In this document: positions 17,795 to 26,190 of the stretch, piece by piece
Layout: each line of letters begins with the position of its first letter
How positions within the stretch are numbered: the first letter of the stretch is position 1
Source of the DNA: Promineifilum sp.
GTDB taxonomy: Bacteria > Chloroflexota > Anaerolineae > Promineifilales > Promineifilaceae
DNA length: 64,000 nucleotides
Direction of reading: 5' to 3'
Assembly (NCBI GenBank): GCA_020634335.1
Contig: JACKBY010000007.1
Coordinates: forward strand, 112,075 to 176,074
Position numbers and translations under genes: made by a program
The notes under the pieces: model-generated
The model's database searches: none
The model's input: only the letters and a program-made list of their open reading frames with translations
Told to the model about the DNA's origin: nothing

Positions 17795-19135
17795 CTATAT
17801 TCCCAGAAGCCACTTTTGATTGTGGATACGAGCCGCGTTACGACCCAGGAAGAGGCGAACGAGCGTGCGCGTGGCGAATACGGCCGTGAACATGCTGATG
17901 AAAACACCGATCGCCAAGGTGACGGCAAACCCTTCCACCGAGCTGGCTCCAAAGTTACGCCCGAACGTCCACAAGATGAAGCAGATCACCAACGTGGCGA
18001 TATTGGAGTCGCGAATGGAGCTCCAGGCGCGAGAAAAGCCGGTGTCAATGGCATCCTGCAGATGCGCCCCTTTGCGCATTTCTTCCTTGATGCGCTCAAA
18101 CACGAGCACGTTGGCATCGACGGCCATGCCGGTAGACAACAGAAAACCCGTGATGGCCGGCAAAGTAAGCGTGACGCCCAGGCCCTTGAAAACGGCAAAG
18201 CTGAGCAGGACATAGATAATCAGCGCCACGTCGGCCAGCACGCCGGGCAGGCGATAGTAAATCAGCATGAACAGCAACACCATGACGACTCCAATAGCGC
18301 CCGCGCGGATGCTGGCGTCAATGGATTGTTCGCCCAGCGTCGCGCCGATCTGCCGGGTGCTCTCGATGCGCAAGGGAACGGGTAGGCTGCCAAAGCGCAA
18401 TTGGGTCGCCAACTGCTGCGCTTCATCCAACGTAAAGTTGCCGGTAATCGTGCCCCGATCCTCTATGACGGCATTAATCGTTGGGCTGGAGATCACTTGC
18501 TTGTCGAGCACAATTGTGAGGTGCTTGCCCTGATTGGCGCGCGTGTGCTCCGCAAAAACCACGCCACCTTCATCTGTCAACGTGAAATCGACGAAATATT
18601 GACCAAGTTGGTCACTGTTGACCCCCGCCTCGCGCAGGCCGGCACCGGTCAGAACAGTGGTGAAAGTCGGCGGCACCCCGCCATCGAGCGAGTTCTGTCC
18701 ATTCGCGCCCTCCAACTCGCAGCGAGAAGGCCCCTCATTGAGCGACGTACGGATGCACATGCCCGCCGGCAATGGGGTGTCGCCCGTGTCGACGAACTCC
18801 AGCAGCGCGGTCTCCTGAATTAGCGAGATCGCTTCCTGCGTATCTTCGATGCCGGGCAATTCAACCAGAATGCGGCGATTCCCTTCAACCTGAACCAGCG
18901 GCTCCGTTACGCCAATCGCGTTGACGCGACGATCGACGATCTGGCGAGCTGTGTCCATGGCGTCTGCGGTCACTTCCTGCTCCGCCGGGACATCGGCCTC
19001 CAGCAAAACCTGCAAGCCACCCTGCAAGTCCAGACCCAGGCGGACGGGCAAGTTGGGGTTGGTGATCACCCACACGGCACCCGCCACGATGAACAATACC
19101 AAAATCAGCCAGACTATATCACTTCGTCTTTTCAT
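17795..19135 (-). CDS. secD: Protein translocase subunit SecD
   Basis: This is a 446-residue protein with one N-terminal helix, a large periplasmic domain and five C-terminal helices. RLGLDLQGGLQVLLEADV (near residue 32) is the D1 motif. GFLLSTGMAVDANVLVFERIKEE and DTGFSRAWSSIRDSN are the conserved helix-4 region. It assists late steps of Sec export. AGAGAAGGG precedes ATG 19135. It is shorter than the E. coli protein, as is common outside Proteobacteria. An unknown membrane-anchored gene sits just upstream and may be cotranscribed. Confidence 0.95.
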   Translation of the reverse strand: MKRRSDIVWLILVLFIVAGAVWVITNPNLPVRLGLDLQGGLQVLLEADVPAEQEVTADAMDTARQIVDRRVNAIGVTEPLVQVEGNRRILVELPGIEDTQEAISLIQETALLEFVDTGDTPLPAGMCIRTSLNEGPSRCELEGANGQNSLDGGVPPTFTTVLTGAGLREAGVNSDQLGQYFVDFTLTDEGGVVFAEHTRANQGKHLTIVLDKQVISSPTINAVIEDRGTITGNFTLDEAQQLATQLRFGSLPVPLRIESTRQIGATLGEQSIDASIRAGAIGVVMVLLFMLIYYRLPGVLADVALIIYVLLSFAVFKGLGVTLTLPAITGFLLSTGMAVDANVLVFERIKEEMRKGAHLQDAIDTGFSRAWSSIRDSNIATLVICFILWTFGRNFGASSVEGFAVTLAIGVFISMFTAVFATRTLVRLFLGRNAARIHNQKWLLGI

Positions 19136-19159
19136 GAGTATCCCTTCTCTCAGGGCAAA

Positions 19160-19810
19160 TTACTGTCCCGGAGCAAACCTATGCATTATAGCAGCCTGTC
19201 TAGAGACGGCAATGGTCAAATTCGCCGGCTGTGACTCTGCATGAACCTGACAGCCCTCAATTGAAGAGCAAAAATCCCGGCAGACGGAATATGTAGACCC
19301 CGCATAAATGACGTGAAAGGTGTGGCCTTCGCGGACCAAAGTGAAGGCCGCCGTGCACGGTTCGAGTACCGGTTCGTCACTTCCTTCCAGATCAAGCGTT
19401 GCCGGAGCGACGCAGCGGAACAAATTGCTGGGATCGTTGATGCGGGCGTCGTCGACGATGGCGACCAGACCGGCTTCCAGCGGCCGTTCCCCATGGCTGT
19501 ACAGTCGGGCACGCACGGCACCAACTTCCTGGTAACAATCAATGGCCTGATCCACAACGCCTACCGTGACCGCCAGTTGGGGCTGGCCGGCCACGAGCGC
19601 CGCACCCTCGCTCAGGGCACCGATGTAGGACGTTAACGTCTGCCCCTCGACCTGGCGATAGGCTGGAAGATCGGGCAACAGCCGCGCCGCCGGGGGATCG
19701 GTCAGATCGCGACGGACATCGTCCAGAAAAAAGAGTGTCAATGTCACGGCCGCCAACAGAAAGATAATCACGCGAATGATGCGCCGGGATCGACTGCCTT
19801 GTTTGTTCAT
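19160..19810 (-). CDS. Hypothetical membrane-anchored protein upstream of secDF
   Basis: I do not recognise this 216-residue protein. It has a basic N-terminus followed by one hydrophobic segment (residues about 11-28), so it is probably a type II or lipid-free anchored extracytoplasmic protein. The external part has six cysteines (IDCYQEV, LFRCVAP, LEPCTAA, VCRDFC, EGCQV), which could pair as disulfides. GGTGAG precedes ATG 19810. It ends 24 bases before secD on the same strand, so an operon is likely. A role in export is only suggested by position. Confidence 0.65.
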   Translation of the reverse strand: MNKQGSRSRRIIRVIIFLLAAVTLTLFFLDDVRRDLTDPPAARLLPDLPAYRQVEGQTLTSYIGALSEGAALVAGQPQLAVTVGVVDQAIDCYQEVGAVRARLYSHGERPLEAGLVAIVDDARINDPSNLFRCVAPATLDLEGSDEPVLEPCTAAFTLVREGHTFHVIYAGSTYSVCRDFCSSIEGCQVHAESQPANLTIAVSRQAAIMHRFAPGQ

Positions 19811-19885
19811 GACTCACCTGCCGGATAACTGTATGCCTGCATCCAATCTCTAGAGGAAGGACGATTTATCCGGCGGGTCGGTTCC

Positions 19886-21913
19886 CTAGAGAGGCGGCAG
19901 CAACAATCCCTGCAAGGCGATGATGACCAGCAGGGTCACGGCGGCGATGGTCAGGATAGCGTAGTAGATCTTTCCCAGCACGGAGTCCGCGTCGCGACGA
20001 CGCCAAATCAAGACCGCGGCGCTCACGATCACAACCCCCACCACCATCAAGAGTAAAGGTAGCCACAAAACCGGCGCGGCCGAGGCCGGCAAAGCCAACG
20101 CCGTCAACAAGGTCTGGTCGACGATCACGGTCCGAACGATGAAGCCGAGCAGCCCCACAGCAAAGATCAAGGCCAGGACACCAAAGACCAATACCGCCAG
20201 CCGGCTGATGAGGCGCAATCGCCTTGCCTTATGCGTCCGCGCTGGTTGTCCGTCGCCAAAGGCCCGAACGATATAGACGCTGGGCCAAACCAGGAAAGGC
20301 GACAAAACCAGCATCAAGAGCGCGCCGGCTAGACCGAATAACGCCAACGTGCGCAAATTCAAGCTGTTGACGTCGGCTAACAGCGGGACAGTAATGGCAT
20401 CCACAGGTACGGCCGCCGGCGCTCGCAGCGCGGTCAGACAGGTCGAATCGGGCGAAGCGGTGGGATCGTCCAGGAATTCGCTGATGATTCCATTCACACA
20501 GGGATTGAAGAAGGCCACGCCATGGCTGGCCGTAGGGTCAACCAACACCGTGGCGTTGCTCAGGCGAGCAGCGGCGGCGGCGGCAAAAGCAGGTGGGGTA
20601 ATGGGGTCAAATCGACCGGACAATAATAGCGTCGGGATGTCACTGATCACCGGGTCGTCAATCGCCGGCGGCAGCAACTCGACCTGCCAGCGGGCACAGG
20701 CGTCGACGTAGCTCTGAATATCATCGCGCGCCGTCTCGCCGATCTCGGGCCGTAGCGACTCAAGCGGTATGGCCGCCACGTCGATGTCGGCATCTTCGGC
20801 ACAGATGACCGAGTAATACATTCCCTCCGAGACGAGCTGGTCGAAGACGAGCAAAGGCCACATGCTCTCAATGTAGCGCGTATCGCCCTTTTCCAAATCG
20901 GCCACCATTTTGGGGAACACAGCGCTCATGCGCGGCACGTAGAGAAGCTGAAATAAAATGGAGCGCAGGGTCGTACCGTCCATGTAGGCATCATATCGTT
21001 CGCCCGTGTCCGGGTTTGCGAGAGCCAATGTGACGGGATTCTCATTGTATTGACGAACCAGGGTAAAAAAGCGTTCTTCCAGGTCTGGGTATTGTTCGCG
21101 GCAAGCCGGATCCGCCTCACAAGCGGCAAAGACCTCGCTCAGGACGCGATCTTCGCTGGCTGGTATCTCGCTGATAAAGTTGATGTCGGGGGGCACCACA
21201 CTATCCAGAATGACAGCCCGCAACCCCTCAGGATGATTGCGCATCAGATGCAATCCCAGCAGCGTCCCATAGGATACGCCATAAAAATTATACGTCTCGT
21301 ACCCAAGCGCGCGGGCGATTAGGGGTATATCGGCGGCGTTCTCCAGACTGTTGTAGGCCGACAAATCGATGCCCTCGCCACGCAGGCGCGCGTAACAGGC
21401 ATCAATGGCCTCGTCGTACAGTTGCTGCCCGATCTCCTCGGACGCCGCCAGCATCTGGGGCAGAATCGCCTCGGTCTCGGGGCAACTCAAATCCGGCTCC
21501 GCATAGGGCGTGCCACGCTGATTGAAGATGACAATATCGCGGTTGGCGGCGATTTCGGTGTTGGGAACCAGCAACGAGAAAACCCCGAAGGCGTCGCCAC
21601 CCGGCCCGCCCTGGGCCAGCAGCAACGGGTCGGGGCGGGCGTCGGCGGCCGTCGCCCGTCGTACGGCGACCGGAATGCGAATCGTCGCCCCGTCTGCCTC
21701 TGAATGGCGTTCGGGGACGACCACGTAACCACACTCGAAACCAAGGGCCGCGCCATCAAGAGTCGTCAGGCCCAGATCAACCCCCTCGAACATGCACGCC
21801 GAGGGGATAAAAGCAGGCTCGGTGTCCTGGGCGGCTGCGCCACGCACCCCGAGAAAGGCAACGAGAACTACCACTACCCAAATGGATCTCTTCAAAAGAG
21901 TCAGATTGATCAT
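19886..21913 (-). CDS. Secreted TAP-like alpha/beta hydrolase with C-terminal membrane domain
   Basis: This is a 675-residue protein. It has a signal peptide (about 1-28), an alpha/beta-hydrolase domain with LLLAQGGPGG (oxyanion region, near residue 98) and YGVSYGTLLG (nucleophile Ser214), then LLLSGRFDPITPP and a DPTASHGVAF segment that supply the TAP-like acid and His near residues 435-470. These features match tripeptidyl aminopeptidase/proline-iminopeptidase-like secreted enzymes that cleave N-terminal peptides. From about residue 525 there are four hydrophobic helices to the C-terminus. Ordinary family members lack them, so the catalytic domain is probably tethered outside the membrane. 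The gene is divergent from the patatin gene. Confidence 0.85.
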   Translation of the reverse strand: MINLTLLKRSIWVVVVLVAFLGVRGAAAQDTEPAFIPSACMFEGVDLGLTTLDGAALGFECGYVVVPERHSEADGATIRIPVAVRRATAADARPDPLLLAQGGPGGDAFGVFSLLVPNTEIAANRDIVIFNQRGTPYAEPDLSCPETEAILPQMLAASEEIGQQLYDEAIDACYARLRGEGIDLSAYNSLENAADIPLIARALGYETYNFYGVSYGTLLGLHLMRNHPEGLRAVILDSVVPPDINFISEIPASEDRVLSEVFAACEADPACREQYPDLEERFFTLVRQYNENPVTLALANPDTGERYDAYMDGTTLRSILFQLLYVPRMSAVFPKMVADLEKGDTRYIESMWPLLVFDQLVSEGMYYSVICAEDADIDVAAIPLESLRPEIGETARDDIQSYVDACARWQVELLPPAIDDPVISDIPTLLLSGRFDPITPPAFAAAAAARLSNATVLVDPTASHGVAFFNPCVNGIISEFLDDPTASPDSTCLTALRAPAAVPVDAITVPLLADVNSLNLRTLALFGLAGALLMLVLSPFLVWPSVYIVRAFGDGQPARTHKARRLRLISRLAVLVFGVLALIFAVGLLGFIVRTVIVDQTLLTALALPASAAPVLWLPLLLMVVGVVIVSAAVLIWRRRDADSVLGKIYYAILTIAAVTLLVIIALQGLLLPPL

Positions 21914-22098
21914 GCGCAGGAAAATTCCAAATGATAACGGATTAGAAGGCGACTGGTTTTGAACCGTTCAGAAGGGTTTTAGCATAGCCGCTGTCCATGA
22001 GCAATGAGACCGGGCGCTGAAACAGCGATCACATAGAGGATGTTCATGATCGCGCCTATGATACAATAGGGATAAGAATCCTGAATGTTAGGATCGAT

Positions 22099-23289
22099 AT
22101 GCAATTTGACTTGGTGTTTGAAGGCGGCGGAGCCAAAGGGACGGTTTTTGTGGGGGCGCTTGAAGAATTCGCGCGCCGCGGCCACACGTTCGGCCGGCTC
22201 CTGGGCACCTCGGCCGGGGCCATCACCGCCACCTATCTGGCCGCCGGATTCTCCGTCGGCGAGATGCTCGACGCGCTCAAAGAGAAAGACGAACGGGGCG
22301 TATCGGTCTTCAGGCAATTTCTGGGCCGGCCGCGACCTTTCACGGCCGATGAAATCGCCGGCAGCGCCACGAGTCAGGTACTCGAGCGATTAGATATCCC
22401 CTTCATCCCCAACTTCCTGGAAAGCAAGATCGATCGCCAGCTCCTTGGCCTGATGTCCTATAAGGAACTTGTCCATTTTTTCTCGTTCATCGAACGGGGA
22501 GGCTGGTATTCGGGGGAGGCCTTCATCGCGTGGGCGCGGAGCAAGCTAGACCAGCCCACACCGGGCGGCCACCCTCGCCAATTGGGCAATCTCACGTTCG
22601 CGGAATTTTACATCAGGACCGGCCGGGACCTGTCGTTGGTCGCCGCCGACACGACAGCGCGCCGTTTGCTCGTGCTGAACCATCGCACCGCCCCTATGCT
22701 GCCGGTCGTGTGGGCCATGCGCATGTCGATGAGTCTACCACTCGTTTGGCAGGAAGTTATCTGGCAAGAGGAGTGGGGTAATTACCTGAATCGCGCCGTC
22801 AGTGGGCATCGGATCGTCGACGGCGGTCTCTTATCGAACTTCCCCATGGAACTGTTCATATCCGGTGATCCTCACGTCCAGGCGATCATGGGGCCAAAAA
22901 TCAGTCAGGGCATCCTGGGGTTGTTGATCGACGAGAGTTTGCCCGTACCCGGCGCGGAGATCGATCCCACACCGCCGGGCGATTCAATAGCCGACCTGGC
23001 CCCTATGGAACGCATCATCGACCTTGTGGAAACGGCTACGCAAGCCCACGACAAAATGGTGATCGAGGCCTTCGAGCAATTCGTGTGCCGCCTGCCGGCC
23101 CAGGGTTATGGGACAATCGAATTCAATATGACCGATGAACGGCGCGAGAGGCTGATCGCCGCCGGCCGCGCGGCTATGAGCCACTACTTCCGCACGCGGG
23201 AAACCCTGGGCATGAAAGGACCGGACATCCACGAAATGGAACGCGCCCTGAACCGGGCCGATCGAATTGCCGGCAGATTGTTGCAGTGA
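22099..23289 (+). CDS. Patatin-like phospholipase
   Basis: This is a 396-residue patatin-fold lipid acyl hydrolase. FEGGGAKGTVFVGAL near the N-terminus is the oxyanion glycine-rich loop, LGTSAGAI carries the catalytic Ser38, and VDGGLLSNFPMELF carries the Asp241 of the Ser-Asp dyad. There is no signal peptide or membrane segment, so it should act in the cytoplasm or at the inner membrane face. It lies 185 bases from the divergent TAP-like hydrolase. A second patatin-domain protein is encoded at 51567-53798, but its architecture is different. Confidence 0.9.
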   Translation: MQFDLVFEGGGAKGTVFVGALEEFARRGHTFGRLLGTSAGAITATYLAAGFSVGEMLDALKEKDERGVSVFRQFLGRPRPFTADEIAGSATSQVLERLDIPFIPNFLESKIDRQLLGLMSYKELVHFFSFIERGGWYSGEAFIAWARSKLDQPTPGGHPRQLGNLTFAEFYIRTGRDLSLVAADTTARRLLVLNHRTAPMLPVVWAMRMSMSLPLVWQEVIWQEEWGNYLNRAVSGHRIVDGGLLSNFPMELFISGDPHVQAIMGPKISQGILGLLIDESLPVPGAEIDPTPPGDSIADLAPMERIIDLVETATQAHDKMVIEAFEQFVCRLPAQGYGTIEFNMTDERRERLIAAGRAAMSHYFRTRETLGMKGPDIHEMERALNRADRIAGRLLQ

Positions 23290-23309
23290 TCGACCTTAGA
23301 GCCCAGCTG

Positions 23310-25625
23310 CTAGGGTTTTATTCCCCGCATTTCGCGACGGAAAGCGGCAAGCGCCACCACGACCAGAACAATAGTCAGTAGCGAGAGCATCGCCCCCAAC
23401 ACGTAGAGACGGGGACGAAACGTCCATACCACCGTGTGATCACCCGCCGGGACACAGACGGCGCGTAAAGACGTATACGCAGTGATCACTTCTGCCCGGC
23501 TCCCGTCAATCGTCGCCTCCCAACCCGGATAAGCATTTTCTGCCACAACGAGCAGGGCCGGCGAGTCACTGCGGGTTTGGATTTCCCACCACGTCGGCTT
23601 GTGGGCAACGATTTCGGCCGCGCCTGGTTCGGCCGAAGGGGACGTTAGCTCACAAGGGGGAGGCGTATCTACGATTGCTACGGCCGCCGGATCGAAATCA
23701 GAGGCGTGAATTCGGGTGATGGCCGCGCTTGCGTCGGGGATAACTTCCACGCCATACACCAGACGAGCGATGGGCAATATTCGCGCCCGGCTATAGACCC
23801 AGGCCGAACCCTGATGCCCCAGCAACGTCAACGGCCGCTCGCCTTCCGTGAACTCATCAAGTGGCCCGCCGGCCAGTACGTGGGACACGCCTAACACATC
23901 ATAGGCCGTCGAGCGCGGGTCGGGCACCGACGAGGCCAGGGTGATGTGGGCGGCCGGCTCCAGCGAATCGTAGCCGAAGACGCTGGGCCAATCGACTTGC
24001 ATGGCTCCATTCTGACTAAACAGGGGAACGCCCCAGGGTAACACTCGTCCCGAAGGATCATCTATCAATGCGCGGCCGTCCGTCCATACCGGGTCAGGGG
24101 CCGTCGAAGCCGTCCTCACCATATTGAAAGAAAACCACCACGTATCAGTCACGACAAGCAACACCAGGGCGGCGGAAACCAGCATGAGACGGCTGGGGGG
24201 CTTTCGACCGGCTCCCACTCTGTCGTCGGTCACTTTGTCAGCATTGAGATAGGCCCACAGCAGCGCTGCCCCCAGGCCTACGACAACAAGTGCCAATGAG
24301 TAACCGCCGATTTGCTGCCATAGCCGGCCGCTGGTATCGGTCGGATGCACCGCCATGAAGATTGCGCCGGTAGCGGCCAAAGCGGCAAACAAGCCTATGC
24401 CCAGCACCGCGACGGCCACAGGCCAAAACGGCTTCAATGCCCCACGTCGTTCGGCGTCCGGCAGGTCTCGCCAGACCGTCAACGAGTGGGCCAGCAAGGC
24501 CGAGGCGGCGAACAAATAGAGAAACGCCGCTCGCGCCGGCGCTCGCACCAGACGAAACGGCGGCATGAAGCGATAGGCCAGTTCGTACAGCACACCATAG
24601 CGTCCGAGTGCCAACCATAATCCTATTATGATCAGGATCAGGTAAAACCAGGTCAGTCGTGTCGGCCGGCGCACGCCCAGGATAATGCCCAGGACGGCCA
24701 AGAGCCCGGCATAATAAGTCAACTCTTCAAAAGTAGGAACGCTCCAGTAGCCCACATCCAACGGTTCGCCAAAAAACTTGGGGATCAACAGCGTGATCAG
24801 ATGGGCGGGAGGCAAAGAATAGTCGGTGGCAAAGGCAAAATCGGCCTCGGCCACCCGGCCGGAAACAGCCGTGAACTGCAGAAACGGCACGAGTTGGACG
24901 GCGGCTATGGCCAACCCAACCAACCCGGCCACAAACGCTGTGCGAACAATCCGCAGGCGTGCGCCCGGACGAATAATCAGGTAGTAGAGGACGAATGCTG
25001 CCCAGATTATGCCGACGTATAAAAATGACGGCACGTGCCCCGCCAGCAAGGAAAGCGCAAGCGGCACACCGGCCAAGACGCTCGCGTACCAACGCTGCTG
25101 GTCAATAGCCCAGGCCAAAGCGGCCAGCATGAGCGGCGTCCAGATGAAAACCGCATACACGGGCTGATGCCCCGCCCACAATCGCCCGGCCAGCAGACCG
25201 CCATAAGCAAAGCCGACACCCGCCAAAACAGAGGGCAGACGGCGGCCGCCCATGTAGCGCGCGAACAGATACATCCCAAAACCGGCCAGCCAAACGTGGA
25301 ACAACGTGTAAAGCGTGACGCCCACGCGAACGGGCGCGAGCAGATTGATCCAGTTCACCGGATAGAAGGTGCTCTGTTGGGGTTGAGCCAGGAAGGGGAA
25401 CCCACCGAAAATATTCGGCTCCCAGAGCGGCAGGCTCCCTCCGCGCAAGGCCTCGCGCACAGCTTGCCAATAAATATAATAGTTGCCGATCATGTCGTGA
25501 CCAGCCATTACCTGACCTTCGGGTGGAATGAGTACAGCGGCAAAGAAGACCAGACCGAGCAGCAAAAACAACAACGCAACGGTCAAGGTAGGACGTCGAT
25601 GATACCAATGGAGTAATGCATTCAT
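23310..25625 (-). CDS. YfhO-family multi-pass membrane protein
   Basis: This is a 771-residue protein with roughly a dozen hydrophobic helices and a C-terminal extracytoplasmic domain. HDMIGNYYIYWQAVREAL and LWEPNIFGGFPFLAQPQQSTFYPVNW near residues 45-95 form the acidic first loop typical of YfhO/GT-C proteins. The tail segment ENAYPGWEATIDG and VPAGDHTVVWTF match the YfhO C-terminal domain. YfhO in Firmicutes is linked to glycosylation of lipoteichoic acid, so a lipid-linked glycosyltransferase role is inferred. The ATG at 25625 overlaps the acetyltransferase stop by one base (TGATG), so translation is coupled. It is the last gene of a three-gene operon. Confidence 0.85.
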   Translation of the reverse strand: MNALLHWYHRRPTLTVALLFLLLGLVFFAAVLIPPEGQVMAGHDMIGNYYIYWQAVREALRGGSLPLWEPNIFGGFPFLAQPQQSTFYPVNWINLLAPVRVGVTLYTLFHVWLAGFGMYLFARYMGGRRLPSVLAGVGFAYGGLLAGRLWAGHQPVYAVFIWTPLMLAALAWAIDQQRWYASVLAGVPLALSLLAGHVPSFLYVGIIWAAFVLYYLIIRPGARLRIVRTAFVAGLVGLAIAAVQLVPFLQFTAVSGRVAEADFAFATDYSLPPAHLITLLIPKFFGEPLDVGYWSVPTFEELTYYAGLLAVLGIILGVRRPTRLTWFYLILIIIGLWLALGRYGVLYELAYRFMPPFRLVRAPARAAFLYLFAASALLAHSLTVWRDLPDAERRGALKPFWPVAVAVLGIGLFAALAATGAIFMAVHPTDTSGRLWQQIGGYSLALVVVGLGAALLWAYLNADKVTDDRVGAGRKPPSRLMLVSAALVLLVVTDTWWFSFNMVRTASTAPDPVWTDGRALIDDPSGRVLPWGVPLFSQNGAMQVDWPSVFGYDSLEPAAHITLASSVPDPRSTAYDVLGVSHVLAGGPLDEFTEGERPLTLLGHQGSAWVYSRARILPIARLVYGVEVIPDASAAITRIHASDFDPAAVAIVDTPPPCELTSPSAEPGAAEIVAHKPTWWEIQTRSDSPALLVVAENAYPGWEATIDGSRAEVITAYTSLRAVCVPAGDHTVVWTFRPRLYVLGAMLSLLTIVLVVVALAAFRREMRGIKP

Positions 25626-26179
25626 CAGAGTCTACGTTTCATGAAAACGGCCACGGTTCGGCCGGGCATCATGTCCTCGTTGGAATAGTACGAAATATCC
25701 ACCCCCTCCAGCCGAAAGCCCACGGCACGGTAGAAGCGGATGGCGGGGACGTTGGTATTCTGCGTCTCGCAGATCAAGGCCCGCAAGCCGGCCGGCGCGG
25801 CCAGGCCGGCCAGCCGCTCCATCAGGCGGCGGCCGATGCCCTGCCCGCGATATGCCTCGGCCACGTGAAATTCCCAGACCTGGAGCGTTCGATTCCACGC
25901 CTGTGCCTCGGCCAGGGCCACACCCACCAGCAGCGCATCATCGTAGGCCCCCAGGCAATAGGTATCCGGGACAAGAGTGGCATATCGCGCCAGTTCCCCA
26001 GCGTCATAGGAAAATTGAAATACGCCCGATTCGGGCAGCGTCTCCAGGGTAAGATTGAACGAAATCCGTTCCCTTTCCTCAAAATGAGACACGCGAAAAA
26101 CCTCCTGAGTTCTGTAACCGGAGGCAATGGCCTGGAAGCTGGAGGGATCAAAACTGGCTAGCGGGCGAATCGCGATCAT
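25625..26179 (-). CDS. GNAT-family N-acetyltransferase
   Basis: This is a 184-residue protein from ATG 26179. GAGGGAG overlaps the stop of the upstream gene at the right distance. A TTG at 26194 in the same frame would add five residues. The acetyl-CoA loop is QGIGRRLMERL near residue 113, preceded by a WEFHVAEAYRG strand, and AIRFYRAVGFR near residue 147 is the conserved C-terminal GNAT segment. The acceptor is unknown. Its position between two GT-C-type membrane proteins, with both junctions overlapping, suggests acetylation of a glycan precursor or a shared regulator, but this is only context. Confidence 0.88.
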   Translation of the reverse strand: MIAIRPLASFDPSSFQAIASGYRTQEVFRVSHFEERERISFNLTLETLPESGVFQFSYDAGELARYATLVPDTYCLGAYDDALLVGVALAEAQAWNRTLQVWEFHVAEAYRGQGIGRRLMERLAGLAAPAGLRALICETQNTNVPAIRFYRAVGFRLEGVDISYYSNEDMMPGRTVAVFMKRRL

Positions 26180-26190
26180 GGGGTGCTCCC

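Noticed and set aside
22062..22067. TACAAT as a promoter -10 of the patatin gene
   Set aside because: No acceptable -35 lies at 16-18 bases, so I did not annotate it.
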